DNA from: Monoplex corrugatus
Lineage: Eukaryota; Mollusca; Gastropoda; Littorinimorpha; Ranellidae
NCBI GenBank assembly: GCA_030674185.1
Contig: CM060307.1
Span: forward strand, 77,702,135 to 77,766,134
Direction: 5' to 3'
DNA length: 64,000 nucleotides
This document shows positions 1 through 8,569 of this stretch, piece after piece; position 1 is the first letter of the stretch, and each line of letters begins with the position of its first letter. Made by a program: the position numbers and the translations under genes. The notes beneath the pieces were generated by a model, which saw nothing but the letters and a program-made list of their open reading frames with translations, was not told where the DNA came from and ran no database searches.

Positions 1-257
1 TGTACCGAAATATTCAGTGCTGTGCTGTTTGTTTATTTTTATTTCGTTGTTCTGCTGATGTTTTTTTTTTTTCATGATGATTTTGTAAGTGGAAGATGGG
101 ACGAACATGATGTTTTGTTTATTTGTTGATCAGTTTTCTAGGATTTGGATATTAAATGAAATATATATTCTAATATAAAGAACCAGCTTGTAAACTGTAA
201 GTATTAAAAGAAAAAGACAAAAGAAAACTTTTGTAGTTATATGCTCTGCTAATGTGT

Positions 258-345
258 GTGCCATTTTTCTTTGTTTTGTGGGTTTTTTGTTTTTGTTTTG
301 GGGGAGTGTTTTTGTTTTTGTTTTTTGTTTTCCCCAATGATTTGT
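258..345 (+). repeat. T/G-rich block, copy 1 (of 2)
   Basis: A block of T runs broken by G (gtgggttttttg, ggggagtgtttttg) just upstream of the 414 exon. It is closely repeated at 8101-8190, just upstream of the terminal exon of the same gene. The similarity continues into the non-homopolymer flank (tcatttctta-atcagtatgg versus aaatttct-cagtattgg). Confidence 0.6.
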
Positions 346-413
346 CATTTCTTAATCAGTATGGGAGGTTATTGACAAAATTACAGATTGTGATCATTTT
401 TTTTGATTAACAG

Positions 414-455
414 GGACAGAACTACCTACACAGCTGTGAAGGTCCTGATGACATG
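414..455 (+). CDS. UPF0047 gene internal exon a
   Basis: A 42-nt exon between an acceptor aacag (409-413) and a donor gtaag (456). It encodes 14 residues ending EGPDDM, the conserved segment just before PAHIK in the family. It enters and leaves in phase 0. Confidence 0.85.
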
Positions 456-3400
456 GTAAGATGGTCCTCTTTTTTCAAGTGTTTTCTGTACTCTGCCATT
501 TTGTCTTGTTTTGCTAAGTCGTTTCTTTCCATTATGTATCAATATAATAGATAGTAAAGATAAAGAACTATGATCTTTATGTCTTCATTTTGTCCACAAA
601 AACTTGTACAGTTGAGGTAGAGAATACATTTTACTTTTCTTAGAAGACAGATTTTTTTTATCTTGTACCTAGGCAATTTTCTTTGTGCTTACTCCCCCTC
701 CCCCCCCCCCCCCCCCCCCCCCCCATTTTGTATTTTTGTATGCCACTTAATGGCCACATATGCTGGGATACTTTTTATAAAGATATGATATGATGATGAT
801 GACTATAATAACCATGATGCTGTGGAATTTCATCCAGGATTGAGACTGCATGACAGGGCTGTACTCTATACTTAGTCATAATTTATCCAGACATTAATGA
901 GGCATGAGAGATACAGACACCTGCGATACTGTTCTGGAGATTTTAGCAACACCCTCAGTGACATGTCCATTAACTGGATGAGACTCGACTGTCTTCCCAA
1001 TGAGCCCATAGCATGCTTACTCTGGGTAGAAGCCGATTTGAGTTGAAAAATTCCACAGTGATTTTGAAAGGACTGATGGGGGTTCGAACACAGCCTTCCA
1101 GTTGTTAGTTGGTTACATGAACCACTACATCTCTACACCTGCGCACTGGTGGATAGGAAAAAATTAGTCAGTGTCTTAGTTATGGTTATGTTTGGATGTG
1201 TATGTATGTCTCTCTGTCTCAGAAACAGTGAGCATACATGGATTGGATTGGATTGGATTGGATTGGATATGTGTTTTTGTTTGTTTGTTTGTTTGTGTGT
1301 TTGTATGTTGTTTGTTTTGTCACAATGAAGTCATGTGATATGAATGCAACTGAGGAAAGCATGGTACCATAGTATGGTGCTGCCTATTGTTTTTCTCATC
1401 TTTTTTGCCTGTGTGCTTAAATATTTGCTTACATATGAAAGAGGATTCTTTTGTAAAATTGTTGCCATGGGATTGTTAATGTTTGAAAAGTGTACCTTGA
1501 TTTATTATCTCATGCAAGTTATGTATATGTATACACACACACCCCTAGATATATAGATAGATATAGATTTCTGTGGGGGTTTTGTTTGTATTGTTTTGTT
1601 TAAGTTTTCATTATGTGTGTGTGTGTGTGTGTTTTGTAAAGGTGTTTGGTGTTTGTACAAGTGTGTGTGTATATGTGCGAGTGTCATTGTTTTCTGTCCA
1701 GTGAACCTGTATAATAGATTTCAAGTTTTTCACATTATTGTCAGCCAGTACTTACACTGATACTTAAGTGATCATCTGTGACTAGTAGTGGTGACATAAC
1801 ATTGCAGCCAGCCCATATAAAAGCAGCCTTGATCGGTAGCAGCGTGACCATCCCCATTACTAGTGGCAAGTTTAACCTTGGCACTTGGCAGGGTCTCTGG
1901 CTTTGTGAGCATCGCAACCATGCAGGTATAAAACCATGTGATCATTGTGTTAGTCTTTTTTGTTTACATAAGTGGCACTTGTTTTTTCCAGAAGGGGTGG
2001 AGATTGAAAAAAAGAATGATTGTGAGAATTCAAGGGGAAAAGTTAGTATGTGCCTGTCAGTGTCTTGAGGATAAAATGTGTGACTTCTTGATTGTTTACT
2101 GGTAATTCTTGTTGTTATTTTTGTTGGTTTTATTCATTTATTTATTCATTTGTTCATTTTTGTGATTGTTTAGTAGGGGGAGGGCAGGGTTGTTGTTGTT
2201 TATAAAATACACATTTAATTACACATACTATACCGTGGCTCACAAATGCAATAAGCGGCAGCGGTTTGCCAATTCCTGCCTCGTAACAATAAAGTCCGAA
2301 GGGACAGTAACTCTGAGAGTGTCTACGTCTTGCGCATGCGCAGGTGCTCTTCCTCTTTTCTCGGCAGCCATCTTCCAGCTCGCCTCGTACGCTCTGAGCA
2401 GCTAAGTATTTTTCGATTTCGCTACGCGATCGATCGATTGTCGTTGTTGTTTTTGTGTCTTGCCTATGTTTTCGTTTAAGGGAGAAACTTATGTGAAGCG
2501 ATTGGGTGGCAAAGCGAGGGTTAAGAAGATTTCGTCCGCCGAATTCTCAAACCCACAAAGGGGTGGTTCCACCGGTGCACAAACCGCTCTCCCTTCAACT
2601 TCGTCTCTCCCTTTTACGTCTTCTCTCTTTCACACTATCGACAAGTCATCGCAACCCAGCTACGGTTCGGTTGCGGTGACCACGAGCCCTCAACTCAGCT
2701 CCGGCTCAGTTGAATTTTCGGCATTTTACGGCCCTCACACTGCCCGGCACGGTGATCGACTCAACTCCGGTTCTGTCGATTCTGTGCTCGCCCCCTTCGT
2801 ACAGCTTAACTCCGGTTCTGCTGGTACTGTTTCAGCCTCCATGGCTGATGGGCGCATTGGGCATGGGTCTCCTTCGGGAGGCAAGATGGACCGTAATGTG
2901 AGCGGAACCGGCTCACCCCCTGGTTCGCCAGGCGGGACACCCCCTGGTTCGCCAGGTGGGCCAAGGGAGACAACCCCACCCTTACGGGCGTCAGATCGTC
3001 GATCCGCCCCGGTTGTCTCCCTTCCTCCCCCACAGCCTGCTGCTGCACCCGCCACAACCTCTCTGTCCCATTCCGGACAGAGCACTTGGGCGCCTTGGCA
3101 ACTACCAAGCGACCCATGGCGGGCTGCCACATCTCTGTCCCATTCCGGACAGAGCACTTGGGCGCCTTGGCACATGCCTAGCCGCCCCCAGCAGGCTGGC
3201 CCTTTGGGCACTGGGGACCGGGCCAGGCCCTACCCTTCATGGGGTCAGGGTCCTGATGCCCCTTGGGCTCAGCCCATGCCGCATCCCATGGCACCGCACA
3301 TGGTACCGTGGCACCCATCTTTGGGATTTCCCCCGGCCTCGGCCACGGGATGCACGTGGTGGCCCGGCTTTATGCCCGGCGCCCCACCAGCGCAGGACTC

Positions 3401-6400
3401 ACCCTGCCCAGCCCCCCCGGCACCACCCGTGTTGGACACAACACCGGGGCTGCCTCCTGGGGGCTCTGACCCGGGTCCCACAACCGTGGCACCCCGGTCA
3501 GACTCTCCGCAGACTCTCGCCCCCTCCATAGGCGGGCCAGAGGACTCGGACTCGGCCTCAGAGGATGAGGCCCCTGCCCACATGGCATTCTGCTTCCAGG
3601 ATGCCATGGACCGGCTGGCACAACTCACACCGGAGGCGGTGTCCACTGTGCCAGAGCCCAAGGCTCCCAAGCTTGGCTCGGCCGAGCGCCTTTTCAGCGC
3701 TCACCCTACCTCAGCCCCACGGGCCTCCTTGCTAAAACAGTCCGACATGGTGGCTGACTGCCTCAGGCAAGCCCAGGACACCGCCAGGGGGAAAGAGGCA
3801 CAAGATTTCGTTCCAGGATCTGTGCCTGACTTCCCGGGAGCCTTGCCCTTCAGGAAATTCCTGAAGCCGGCACCGCTCCCCTTCCAGCGGAAGCCCTTCA
3901 TGGCCCATGGGCCTATCCCTGACGCTCCCCTCTCGCTCACACAGGAGAACCTCCTCCTTGTGAACGATCGCTCTCGGGCCCAGCCGCAGCATATCTCCAT
4001 CACGGAGAAATGCTTGACGGAATGGGAGGAGAACGCGAGACGGGGGCTGGCGGCAACCTCCGCCCTGGACTCATTCTTGGGCGGCCTAGGGGAAGCCCTG
4101 AAGGACCCCAACCAGCAGTCCTTCACGCTCCGCCAGGCGCCTGACCAGGCAACCATCGTGGCCTTTATCCAGGCCATGGCGCAGGGGCTCAGATCCGTGG
4201 CCGAATCGCAAGCACGCACGTATCTGAACGCCGTCATGGCGAGGCGGGATGCCATTCTCGCGGCATCCTCGGTTGCCACCTCACCGTCGGCAAGGGCCTC
4301 CTTGCGCGCAGTGCCCATCCAGCCGGGCTCCCTCTTCGGGAACCATGTTCAGGCCGTCCTGAAGCACCAGGCGGACATAAAAAGGGACCTCGCCCTCCAT
4401 TCGAGGCCCTCTCGCCCTGCCGTGAAGCGCCCGGCTCCAGCGGCCTACCCGCCAAACAGGCCCACCCACACCAAGTTTCGGGCCGATCCCAGGCCCCAAG
4501 GGCACAGGAGACCGCAACAGCATTCGGGCAGGCCGGTGGCCCGGCCTAAGGCCCGCAGGCCGGCTCCCTCTCAGCCGGCCAACCCCCAATGACTCACCCC
4601 CGGCCTGAGGCCATCACCCCCCACGGGCGATCCTGTGGGCAGTCTCTCCAGACACATCGACGCGTGGGAGAGGCTGCCCGCCAGCCCGTGGGCCCTGCGG
4701 GTGATCAGGTCGGGGTTCCGCCTTCCTTGGGGCCCAAGGAAGGCTCCTCTCACGCTCTCTCCCCCTGCTTTCGCACTTCCTCAAGATCGCTCGGCCTCGC
4801 AGGCCCTGGATCAGGAGGTTCTTTCGATGTTAGCCAAGGGGGCTACGGAGGAAGTTTCCTTCGCTGCGTCCCCGGGATTCTATGGACGCATCTTTGTGGT
4901 CCCCAAAACTTCGGGGGGCTGGAGGCCCGTCCTGGACCTCTCCTCCCTAAACCGGTTCCTCCGCGTCCTCCATTTCCGTATGGAGACCCCTATGTCCATC
5001 CGCGAGGCCTTGCACCCGGGCGACTGGGGGATATCCATCGACCTCAAGGATGCATACTTCCATCTCCTCATTCACCCCAGGGACAGGAAGTACCTCAGAT
5101 TCGTCTGGAGGAACCGGATCTTCCAATTCAGGGCACTGCCCTTCGGTCTGGCACCCGCCCCTTGGCTCTTCACGAAGGTGGCGAGGGAACTCTGCATGCA
5201 TGTTCGGGAGAAGGGCATCCGCCTCAAGGCCTATCTAGACGATTGGCTTCTACTCGCCTCCTCCAAAGAACAGTGTGCGCAACAAGCATCCCAGGTCCTG
5301 CAACTCTGTCACAACCTGGGCTTTGTCTGCAACGAGGAGAAGTCGGACCTAACTCCCTCCAAACAATTCCAGTTCCTGGGCATGTCCTTCGACACCTCCA
5401 AGTGGAGGGTCACCCCGTCTCCCCAGCGCTTACTGCGCCTTCAGGGCCTCTTAGCCCAACTGCTCCCCCAACTCCAAGCGCCAGCAAGGAAGCTGGCCTC
5501 CCTACTGGGCCTTATGGAGTCGCTGGCACCCCTAGTGCCACTGGGTCGTCTTCTCAAGCGGCAATTCCAACGCGGCTTCAGGAAGCGTTGGTCACAGTCG
5601 CTTCAGCCATGGGACCTCCCGGTCCACCTGGGCCCTTGGTTCATATCAGCAGTGACCAAATGGCGCTCCCAGTCACGCCTGGCCCAGGGAGTCCCCATCA
5701 CACTGCCCCCTCCTCAGGAGCACTTGTTCACGGACGCGTCCACCTCCGGGTGGGGAGCCCATGTCGGCACGCTGACAGCCGCAGGTCGGTGGTCGACCGA
5801 CCTCATGCCCTGCCACATAAACATGTTGGAACTGGAGGCAGTTTGCCTGGCACTCGGGGAGTTTCTCCCCTTTCTGAAGGGAAAACATGTCCGCATCAAC
5901 ACGGACAACACCACAGTAGCTTGTTACATCAACAAGCAAGGGGGCTCCCGCTCCCACTCCTTGTCTCGGAGAGCGGAACAGCTCCTCATCTGGTGCGAGG
6001 AACACTCGATTCAGCTCTCAGCAAAGCATGTCCCGGGGAAGATCAACATACTTGCGGACTCTCTCAGCAGATCCCACATGATTCTTCCATCGGAATGGAC
6101 ACTGGTCCATGCAGTCCTGGAGCCAGTATGGGCAGCATGGTTCAAACCACACGTGGACCTCTTTGCCACCAGGTTCAATCACCGCCTCCCTTTGTACGTC
6201 TCTCCAGTTCCGGACCCAGCGGCCTGGGCTGTAGATGCCCTATCCATTCCATGGTCGAACCTCATCGGCTATGCCTTTCCCCCGTTCCCCATTATGGGGA
6301 AAGTGCTGAGGAAAGCCAGGGAGGACGCAGCGACATTAATCCTTGTCGCACCCAAATGGCCAGCACAGGCATGGTACCCAGAACTTCTGCACCTGTCCCA

Positions 6401-8270
6401 TGTGCCGCCGCTAAAACTCGCGGTATCGAGCCGCTCCATCCTCCAACCCAGGTCAGGCATTCCGCACGGCAATCCAGACGTTCTAAACCTTCACGCCTGG
6501 ATGCTGTGCGGGACTCGATGTCTTCATTAGGCCTGTCCCCGGCCGTAATCGGCCTTGTGCAGCAAGCTCACAGGCCGGGCACACAGGGGGTGTACAATGC
6601 CCACTGGAATGGCTGGGTCTCTTGGTGCACCTCAAATGAGGTGTCACCCCATTCACCCTCTCGCTTGCAGTTGGCCAACTACCTCGGCTTTCTGTCCACA
6701 GAGAAAAAGCTTTCCGCATCCTCAGTGAAGGTCCACAGGGCGGCCATCTGCACCACCATCCGTCAGTTGGGTGGTCCGTCCTTTGAGCACGATCCTCTAT
6801 TGCGGAATCTCGTCAGAGGGGCTTCTCTCCAGGAAGCCAGGAACCCCCGCCGAACCCCGGCGTGGGATCTCTTTCTCGTCCTCTCATCCCTTAGACTCCC
6901 CCCTTACGAACCCATCAGGGAGTGTTCCCTGAAGTTCCTCTCTTTCAAGACGGCCTTTCTCGTCTCTCTCGCATCGGGGAGGCGCTGCAGCGAAGTGCAC
7001 GCCCTTAGTGGTCTCCCCGGAGATGTTGCTCTCGAACCTGATGGCTCGATGTCTCTCCGCCTACTCCCGGAATTCTTGGCCAAGAACCAGTCTCCAGGTT
7101 CTCCTTCGCCGGCCATCCACATCCATCCCCTCACGTCTATCCTCGCTCCGGACGACGAGGATCGCACTCTCTGCCCGGTTCGCGCACTGCGAGCGTACAG
7201 AAAGCGGACGAAATCTTCTCGCCAGCAGCGGCGCCACCTTTTTCTCTCTTACAACGAAAACTATAGAAAGGACATTAGACGCACGTCCATCTCTCGATGG
7301 CTGAGGGAAGTCATCAAGGCTGCGTATGCCAGGTCGAGCGCCGAGCTAGCTGTCTTCTCCCCAAGGCCCCATGAGATCAGAGCATGGGCTTCTTCGCTGG
7401 CAGTCATCCACAATGCCAGCATCCAAAACGTCCTAGACGCCGCGTACTGGCGTTCCCCGGGCACTTTCATCCAGTTCTACCTGCGCGACGTCTCCCGTCT
7501 GCGCGAAGATGGGTCCAGGGGTATCGCTTCCGCTGTGGTGGCCCAACACCCCATCTCAGCCACACGCCCTGACTCCTGCCATTCCTCCAGGCGTTAACCA
7601 GGTAAGCCCTCCATCCGGGTAGTGCTATTCTGCATTTGTGAGCCACGGTATAGTATGTGTAATTAAAAGGAAATTTTCCTTCTAAAATTACGTTTAATCT
7701 AACATACTTACCGTGGCTCACGCAGAGTCCCTCCCGACCTCCCCGCCTTCCTGGTTCCTTCTAGCCACAGTCAGGGTCAAGGTCAAGGTCTCCTCGAAAA
7801 GAGGAAGAGCACCTGCGCATGCGCAAGACGTAGACACTCTCAGAGTTACTGTCCCTTCGGACTTTATTGTTACGAGGCAGGAATTGGCAAACCGCTGCCG
7901 CTTATTGCATTCGTGAGCCACGGTAAGTATGTTAGATTAAACGTAATTTTAGAAGGAAAATTTCCTATCCTGGTATTGCAGTGCTTTTAGTTTTCAGATT
8001 AAAATGTTCATGTCTTATTTCAAATATGCTCTTTTTTTGTGATATTCCAACTATTAAATAATTACATAAGCTTGTAAGACTTGATTTTATTTATCTGAAA
8101 ACCATTTTTCTTTGTTTTGTGGGTTTTTTGGTTTTGTTTTGTTTTTGTTTTTGGGGAGTGTTTTTGTTTTTGTTTTCATCAATAATTGTTTGTAAAATTT
8201 CTCAGTATTGGTTTGTTTTGCTGCAGGTTCACGGAAAGTGGTCGTCACTCTACAAGGTGCTAAGAAATGA
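414..8270 (+). CDS. UPF0047/YjbQ-family protein gene, last three coding exons (5' partial)
   Basis: Three exons join in frame: 414-455 (phase 0 end), 1808-1925 (phase 1 end) and 8227-8270 with stop TGA at 8268. The peptide reads GQNYLHSCEGPDDM, then PAHIKAALIGSSVTIP..., GTWQGLWLCEHRNHAG, then SRKVVVTLQGAKK-stop. The motif order H..EG.DDM / PAHIK / GTWQG..LCE / R.VVVTLQG is the C-terminal half of the YjbQ/UPF0047 family, a small single-domain beta-sandwich protein of roughly 130-140 residues. Bacterial members have been linked to thiamine phosphate synthase activity, but the role in animals is not settled. About half the usual length is present; the N-terminal exons lie before position 1. The last intron is 6.3 kb because a DIRS retrotransposon occupies most of it. 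All junctions are GT-AG (gtaag, gtata donors; cag acceptors). Family identification is firm; the function is not claimed. Confidence 0.9.
691..724. repeat. poly(C) tract
   Basis: About 34 almost uninterrupted C residues on the plus strand. Length is prone to assembly or polymerase error. Confidence 0.9.
790..1150 (-). mobile_element. probable tRNA-derived SINE with ATG-repeat tail
   Basis: On the minus strand a tRNA-like head at about 1140-1074 has an A-box-like TAGTGGTTCATG and, about 40 nt on, a B-box-like GTGTTCGAACCC. A body of about 250 bp follows and ends in ATG/ATCA-type short repeats near 790-800. The body is also bounded by 11-bp inverted matches (ctgtggaattt near 820, aaattccacag near 1050), so a small inverted-repeat element is the alternative. 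Confidence 0.5.
1237..1266. repeat. (ATTGG)n microsatellite
   Basis: Six tandem copies of the pentamer ATTGG. Confidence 0.9.
1808..1925 (+). CDS. UPF0047 gene internal exon b
   Basis: A 118-nt exon from acceptor attgcag to donor gtataa, encoding PAHIKAALIGSSVTIP and GTWQGLWLCEHRNHAG. It ends in phase 1. An ATG-containing open frame runs upstream to 1778, but that part is intronic. Confidence 0.9.
2233..2360 (+). repeat. DIRS left inverted terminal repeat
   Basis: A 128-bp repeat starting ccgtggctcac and ending ctcttttc. It is the reverse complement of 7796-7923 with about one mismatch (A/G just after ggctcac). It probably carries the promoter of the element. Confidence 0.92.
2466..4592 (+). 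CDS. DIRS ORF1, Gag-like protein
   Basis: An open frame of about 708 codons from ATG 2466; an earlier in-frame TTG at 2460 is not needed. The N-terminal 400 residues are low-complexity, rich in Pro, Ser and Gly, with PPGSPGG repeats. A 72-bp tandem duplication encodes TSLSHSGQSTWAPW twice (near 3057 and 3129). The C-terminal third is more ordered and ends in a basic, Pro/Arg-rich tail that may bind nucleic acid. There is no CCHC zinc knuckle, which is usual for DIRS Gag. The stop TGA (4590-4592) overlaps an ATG in another frame. The Gag role is inferred from position and composition. Confidence 0.8.
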   Translation: MFSFKGETYVKRLGGKARVKKISSAEFSNPQRGGSTGAQTALPSTSSLPFTSSLFHTIDKSSQPSYGSVAVTTSPQLSSGSVEFSAFYGPHTARHGDRLNSGSVDSVLAPFVQLNSGSAGTVSASMADGRIGHGSPSGGKMDRNVSGTGSPPGSPGGTPPGSPGGPRETTPPLRASDRRSAPVVSLPPPQPAAAPATTSLSHSGQSTWAPWQLPSDPWRAATSLSHSGQSTWAPWHMPSRPQQAGPLGTGDRARPYPSWGQGPDAPWAQPMPHPMAPHMVPWHPSLGFPPASATGCTWWPGFMPGAPPAQDSPCPAPPAPPVLDTTPGLPPGGSDPGPTTVAPRSDSPQTLAPSIGGPEDSDSASEDEAPAHMAFCFQDAMDRLAQLTPEAVSTVPEPKAPKLGSAERLFSAHPTSAPRASLLKQSDMVADCLRQAQDTARGKEAQDFVPGSVPDFPGALPFRKFLKPAPLPFQRKPFMAHGPIPDAPLSLTQENLLLVNDRSRAQPQHISITEKCLTEWEENARRGLAATSALDSFLGGLGEALKDPNQQSFTLRQAPDQATIVAFIQAMAQGLRSVAESQARTYLNAVMARRDAILAASSVATSPSARASLRAVPIQPGSLFGNHVQAVLKHQADIKRDLALHSRPSRPAVKRPAPAAYPPNRPTHTKFRADPRPQGHRRPQQHSGRPVARPKARRPAPSQPANPQ
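4593..6530 (+). CDS. DIRS reverse transcriptase-RNase H
   Basis: The frame is open from the ORF1 stop to TAG at 6528 and is in the same frame as ORF1, so it could be reached by stop readthrough; there is no ATG at its head (first near-cognate GTG at 4635). RT motifs are GGWRPVLDL, IDLKDAYFH, FRALPFGLAPAPW and the catalytic YLDDW (5233-5247). RNase H follows with LFTDAST (D), MLELEAV (E) and INTDNTT (D). A further conserved DIRS segment (DLFATRFN...DPAAWAVDALSIPW, about 6150-6260) comes after RNase H; it sits where the methyltransferase-like domain of DIRS elements is found, though I cannot confirm that fold. No frameshift or stop is seen. Confidence 0.92.
   Translation, partial: LTPGLRPSPPTGDPVGSLSRHIDAWERLPASPWALRVIRSGFRLPWGPRKAPLTLSPPAFALPQDRSASQALDQEVLSMLAKGATEEVSFAASPGFYGRIFVVPKTSGGWRPVLDLSSLNRFLRVLHFRMETPMSIREALHPGDWGISIDLKDAYFHLLIHPRDRKYLRFVWRNRIFQFRALPFGLAPAPWLFTKVARELCMHVREKGIRLKAYLDDWLLLASSKEQCAQQASQVLQLCHNLGFVCNEEKSDLTPSKQFQFLGMSFDTSKWRVTPSPQRLLRLQGLLAQLLPQLQAPARKLASLLGLMESLAPLVPLGRLLKRQFQRGFRKRWSQSLQPWDLPVHLGPWFISAVTKWRSQSRLAQGVPITLPPPQEHLFTDASTSGWGAHVGTLTAAGRWSTDLMPCHINMLELEAVCLALGEFLPFLKGKHVRINTDNTTVACYINKQGGSRSHSLSRRAEQLLIWCEEHSIQLSAKHVPGKINILADSLSRSHMILPSEWTLVHAVLEPVWAAWFKPHVDLFATRFNHRLPLYVSPVPDPAAWAVDALSIPWSNLIGYAFPPFPIMGKVLRKAREDAATLILVAPKWPAQAWYPELLHLSHVPPLKLAVSSRSILQPRSGIPHGNPDVLNLHAWMLCGTRCLH
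6518..7597 (+). CDS. DIRS tyrosine recombinase
   Basis: The catalytic residues of a tyrosine recombinase are present: Arg in SGRRCSEVHAL (about 6974), Lys-containing beta-hairpin region LLPEFLAKNQS, the H-x-x-R box as HEIRAW (7370-7387) and the nucleophile Tyr in FIQFYLRD (7478). The N-terminal core-binding domain is seen in AVIGLVQQ...TQGVYNAHWNGW. ATG 6518 is the nearest start and overlaps the RT stop by 13 nt. The same frame is open without a stop back to ATG 4589, so a much longer product is formally possible. It would insert the circular DNA copy of the element. Confidence 0.9.
   Translation: MSSLGLSPAVIGLVQQAHRPGTQGVYNAHWNGWVSWCTSNEVSPHSPSRLQLANYLGFLSTEKKLSASSVKVHRAAICTTIRQLGGPSFEHDPLLRNLVRGASLQEARNPRRTPAWDLFLVLSSLRLPPYEPIRECSLKFLSFKTAFLVSLASGRRCSEVHALSGLPGDVALEPDGSMSLRLLPEFLAKNQSPGSPSPAIHIHPLTSILAPDDEDRTLCPVRALRAYRKRTKSSRQQRRHLFLSYNENYRKDIRRTSISRWLREVIKAAYARSSAELAVFSPRPHEIRAWASSLAVIHNASIQNVLDAAYWRSPGTFIQFYLRDVSRLREDGSRGIASAVVAQHPISATRPDSCHSSRR
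7632..7722. repeat. DIRS internal complementary region
   Basis: The first half (7632-7668) is complementary to the left end of the element and the second half to the right end. The halves meet around aaaggaaatt at 7665-7674. In the DIRS model this region templates the circular junction. It lies directly after the recombinase stop codon. Confidence 0.9.
7796..7923 (-). repeat. DIRS right inverted terminal repeat
   Basis: The reverse complement of the left repeat over 128 bp. It is followed by 43 bp unique to the right end, running to about 7966. Confidence 0.92.
8101..8190 (+). repeat. T/G-rich block, copy 2 (of 2)
   Basis: Near-duplicate of 258-345, lying about 40 bp upstream of the terminal exon of the UPF0047 gene. 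See the copy at 258-345. Confidence 0.6.
8227..8270 (+). CDS. UPF0047 gene terminal exon
   Basis: The exon follows acceptor ctgcag (8221-8226). Its first two bases complete a Gly codon with G1925, then it reads SRKVVVTLQGAKK and TGA. This matches the C-terminal strand of the family. It is too short to be found as an open reading frame and lies only about 260 bp past the DIRS right end. Confidence 0.88.
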
Positions 8271-8478
8271 AAATTGATTGTGACTATTTCTTAAGTTAGA
8301 TTGTGATTTATCCAATGTGTAATATTTTCTTACCATTTTTCTTTTATTATTCATTTATGTATTTCGTAAGGTTCAGTTGTACCAACTTACCACTTCTTTT
8401 TCAGTCAGTCAGTTACCTCTTTTTCAGTCAACCAATTACCTCCTTTTCTGTCTCCCTTGTCAGAACTCTTACCAGAGG

Positions 8479-8488
8479 TGTGTGTGTA

Positions 8489-8534
<46 letters not shown>

Positions 8535-8569
8535 TGTGTGTGTGTGTGTGTATGTGTGTGTGTGTGTGA
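8479..8569. repeat. (TG)n microsatellite
   Basis: About 90 bp of TG repeats with a few ATG interruptions. Confidence 0.9.

Larger units (their letters stand above)
456..1807 (+). other. UPF0047 intron: poly(C), SINE-like unit, short repeats
   Basis: The intron holds a 34-nt poly(C) tract (about 691-724), a probable SINE on the minus strand (about 790-1150), an ATTGG pentamer array (1237-1266) and a TG run near 1614-1632. I see no exon inside it. Confidence 0.6.
2214..7966 (+). mobile_element. DIRS-type tyrosine-recombinase retrotransposon, apparently intact
   Basis: The element has the full DIRS layout. Inverted terminal repeats lie at 2233-2360 and 7796-7923, each 128 bp and differing at about one position. 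Beyond them are dissimilar end sequences (2214-2232 and 7924-7966). An internal complementary region (7632-7722) is the reverse complement of the right end joined to the left end. Between them lie a Gag-like frame, an RT-RNase H frame and a tyrosine recombinase frame, all open. The ends were set from the joint in the internal complementary region, which reads ...tttcct joined to tttaatt.... There is no obvious target-site duplication, as expected for recombinase-mediated insertion. It is GC-rich and codon-biased against its AT-rich surroundings, and sits in the sense orientation in the last intron of the UPF0047 gene. Confidence 0.95.

Noticed and set aside
1778..2068. 96-residue single-exon gene at 1778
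   Set aside because: Only 1808-1925 is conserved; the ends are intron sequence past clear splice sites.
2735..3211. Minus-strand open frames across the DIRS element
   Set aside because: They mirror GC-rich, low-complexity Gag and RT coding sequence and have no recognisable domains.
4589..6500. The 1002-codon frame taken as one large protein
   Set aside because: Its first 640 codons show no recognised domain and lie antiphase to clear RT-RNase H motifs. Only the recombinase part is annotated; the overlap is listed as a finding.
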